Origin: JALORV01 sp963754065
GTDB taxonomy: Bacteria > Pseudomonadota > Gammaproteobacteria > Burkholderiales > Burkholderiaceae_F
Length of the DNA: 64,000 bases
Direction: 5' to 3'
Assembly (NCBI GenBank): GCA_963754065.1
Contig: CAVWFH010000003.1
Location: 54,123 to 118,122, forward strand
In this document: positions 63,054 to 64,000 of the stretch, one piece after another
Layout: each line of letters opens with the position of its first letter
Numbering within the stretch: position 1 is the stretch's first letter
Program-made: the position numbers and the translations under genes
The notes under the pieces: generated by a model
Database searches by the model: none
Told to the model about the DNA's origin: nothing
What the model saw: the letters and a program-made list of their open reading frames with translations, nothing else

Positions 63054-64000
63054 ATGTCCAACGTTGCAGAATTCGTGACCGATACGCGCCGCTATGCCAA
63101 GTGCATCGAGGTCTCCAAGCGCGTCCGCTGGGATACTGACCGGGACCTGATCCGCGGGCGAGCGTTCGACTTCAGCAAGAAGTTCCTGCCCGACGGACTG
63201 TCGAAGGTGGAACAACTGCCGTTCCTCAGCGCGGACGAGAAGCGTCTCTACTCGCAGGTGCAGGGGCGGACCTACGCCAACATGTTTGCGCTGGTCGAAC
63301 GCTTCATCGGCGCCAAGGTGCTCGAACTCAGCCGCGACCATGCGCTGGGCGATCAGGTGGCATTCGAAGCGATGGTGCGGCTGACCGACGAGGAGCTGAA
63401 ACACCAGGAACTGTTCCGTCGTCTCGAAGGGATGATCGGCACCCACATGCCCGCCGGCTACACGTTCCTGCCGGAGCCGAATCACGTGGCGACGGCAGTG
63501 CTCTCGGCATCGACCTGGGCGGTACTCGCGCTGACCTGCGACATCGAGCTGTTCTCGCAGGCCCACTATCGCAGCAGCATCGAGCCCGACGGGGACCTCG
63601 ACCCGCTGTGGAAGGACGTCTTCCTTTTCCACTGGCGCGAGGAGTCGCAGCACGCCATCCTGGACGAACTCGAGTGGCAGCGGGAGGATGCGCGCATCGA
63701 CGAGCAGCAGCGCGACCGGGCGGTCGATGACCTGATCGGACTCGTCGGCGCGGTCGACGGCATCGTGCAGATGCAGGCCAAGGCCGACGCCGCCTACTTC
63801 GCACGGTCCGTCGGCCGCCAACTGAGCGATGCCGAGGTCGAGGCGACCCACCGCACCACGCTCGCCGCCTACCGCTGGCAGTACATCACCAGCGGCGTGC
63901 AGGATGAACGCTATCTCGGAATTCTCGGACCGATGATCAATGCCGACCAGGGTGCGCGGATTCAGTCGGCGCTGGCACCGATCGTGGGAGGAAGCGTCAA
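63054..64000 (+). CDS. Ferritin-like di-iron protein, 3' end beyond the window
   Basis: An open frame of at least 315 codons from the ATG at 63054, with a strong AAGGAGG ribosome site, running off the right edge. The N-terminus reads MSNVAEFVTDTRRYAKCIEV. It is helical, with repeated Glu/His pairs spaced as iron ligands: 'DEELKHQELFRRLEG', 'CDIELFSQAHYRSS' and 'WREESQHAILDELEW' (ExxH). This is the pattern of ferritin-like di-iron oxygenases/oxidases. The substrate is unknown. The upstream LuxR-fused hydrolase and direct repeats suggest regulated expression. Confidence 0.8.
   Translation, partial: MSNVAEFVTDTRRYAKCIEVSKRVRWDTDRDLIRGRAFDFSKKFLPDGLSKVEQLPFLSADEKRLYSQVQGRTYANMFALVERFIGAKVLELSRDHALGDQVAFEAMVRLTDEELKHQELFRRLEGMIGTHMPAGYTFLPEPNHVATAVLSASTWAVLALTCDIELFSQAHYRSSIEPDGDLDPLWKDVFLFHWREESQHAILDELEWQREDARIDEQQRDRAVDDLIGLVGAVDGIVQMQAKADAAYFARSVGRQLSDAEVEATHRTTLAAYRWQYITSGVQDERYLGILGPMINADQGARIQSALAPIVGGSV

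Overview
The window is about 64 kb of GC-rich (by eye roughly two-thirds G+C), densely coding DNA with high GC at third codon positions. It looks like a chromosomal piece of a Proteobacterium, most likely a Betaproteobacterium (Burkholderiales-like). The signs are a Bug-type tricarboxylate-transporter binding protein, a PEP-CTERM protein, an ExeA/GspB pair, an hpd-phhB-phhA operon, a DsbB-DUF5993 pair and a NodT/HlyD/DUF2955 efflux set. I see no rRNA, tRNA, CRISPR array, transposase or integrase. The genus is not determinable from sequence reading alone.

Region 1-16 kb: a truncated COG3650-type protein; a Bug solute-binding protein; an isolated pair for a contractile-injection-type tail tube and its adaptor; a universal stress protein; a three-domain YbaY/NlpE/META envelope protein; a CHRD PEP-CTERM protein with a clear terminator; an SDR lacking the catalytic Tyr; a DbpA-type DEAD-box helicase; a DUF4239 membrane protein; a HemG-like flavodoxin followed by a b561-type cytochrome; a subtilase carrying a c-type haem motif and, after a frameshift, a GlyGly-CTERM tail; and a large BTAD/AAA/TPR regulator.

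Region 16-32 kb: a small-protein and DUF1127 pair; a cluster of methyltransferase, DUF3455 lipoprotein, small secreted protein, vanadium haloperoxidase and alpha/beta hydrolase; the phenylalanine/tyrosine catabolic operon hpd-phhB-phhA-SDR-VOC on the minus strand; a cis/trans fatty-acid isomerase; an unrecognised 624-residue protein with a non-exported PhoD-like phosphatase; and a DUF98 chorismate-lyase-like protein.

Region 32-48 kb: the serine pathway pair serC-serA; a secreted creatininase-like hydrolase; a YVTN beta-propeller; exeA-gspB for type II secretion; DUF4242 proteins; a heavily frameshifted winged-helix/TPR regulator; DUF1203 and DUF1254 proteins; and a UvrD/Rep-type helicase with a LexA-box-like sequence just before its start.

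Region 48-64 kb: a minus-strand export operon (AI-2E permease, NodT outer-membrane factor, HlyD adaptor, DUF2955 membrane protein, small ion channel); DsbB with DUF5993; a membrane protein with twenty QPVDQ-type pentapeptide repeats; a methyltransferase/TPR/methyltransferase operon divergent from an AraC regulator, its first gene a close paralogue of the methyltransferase at 17 kb; an astacin-like metallopeptidase; an alpha/beta hydrolase fused to a LuxR helix-turn-helix; and a ferritin-like di-iron protein that runs off the right edge.

Many otherwise normal genes (hemG, subtilase, BTAD regulator, DUF4242, VOC, UvrD, HlyD, NodT, AI-2E) carry single-base frameshifts, densest between 41 and 53 kb. 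I read most of these as uncorrected indel errors in the assembly, not true gene decay.
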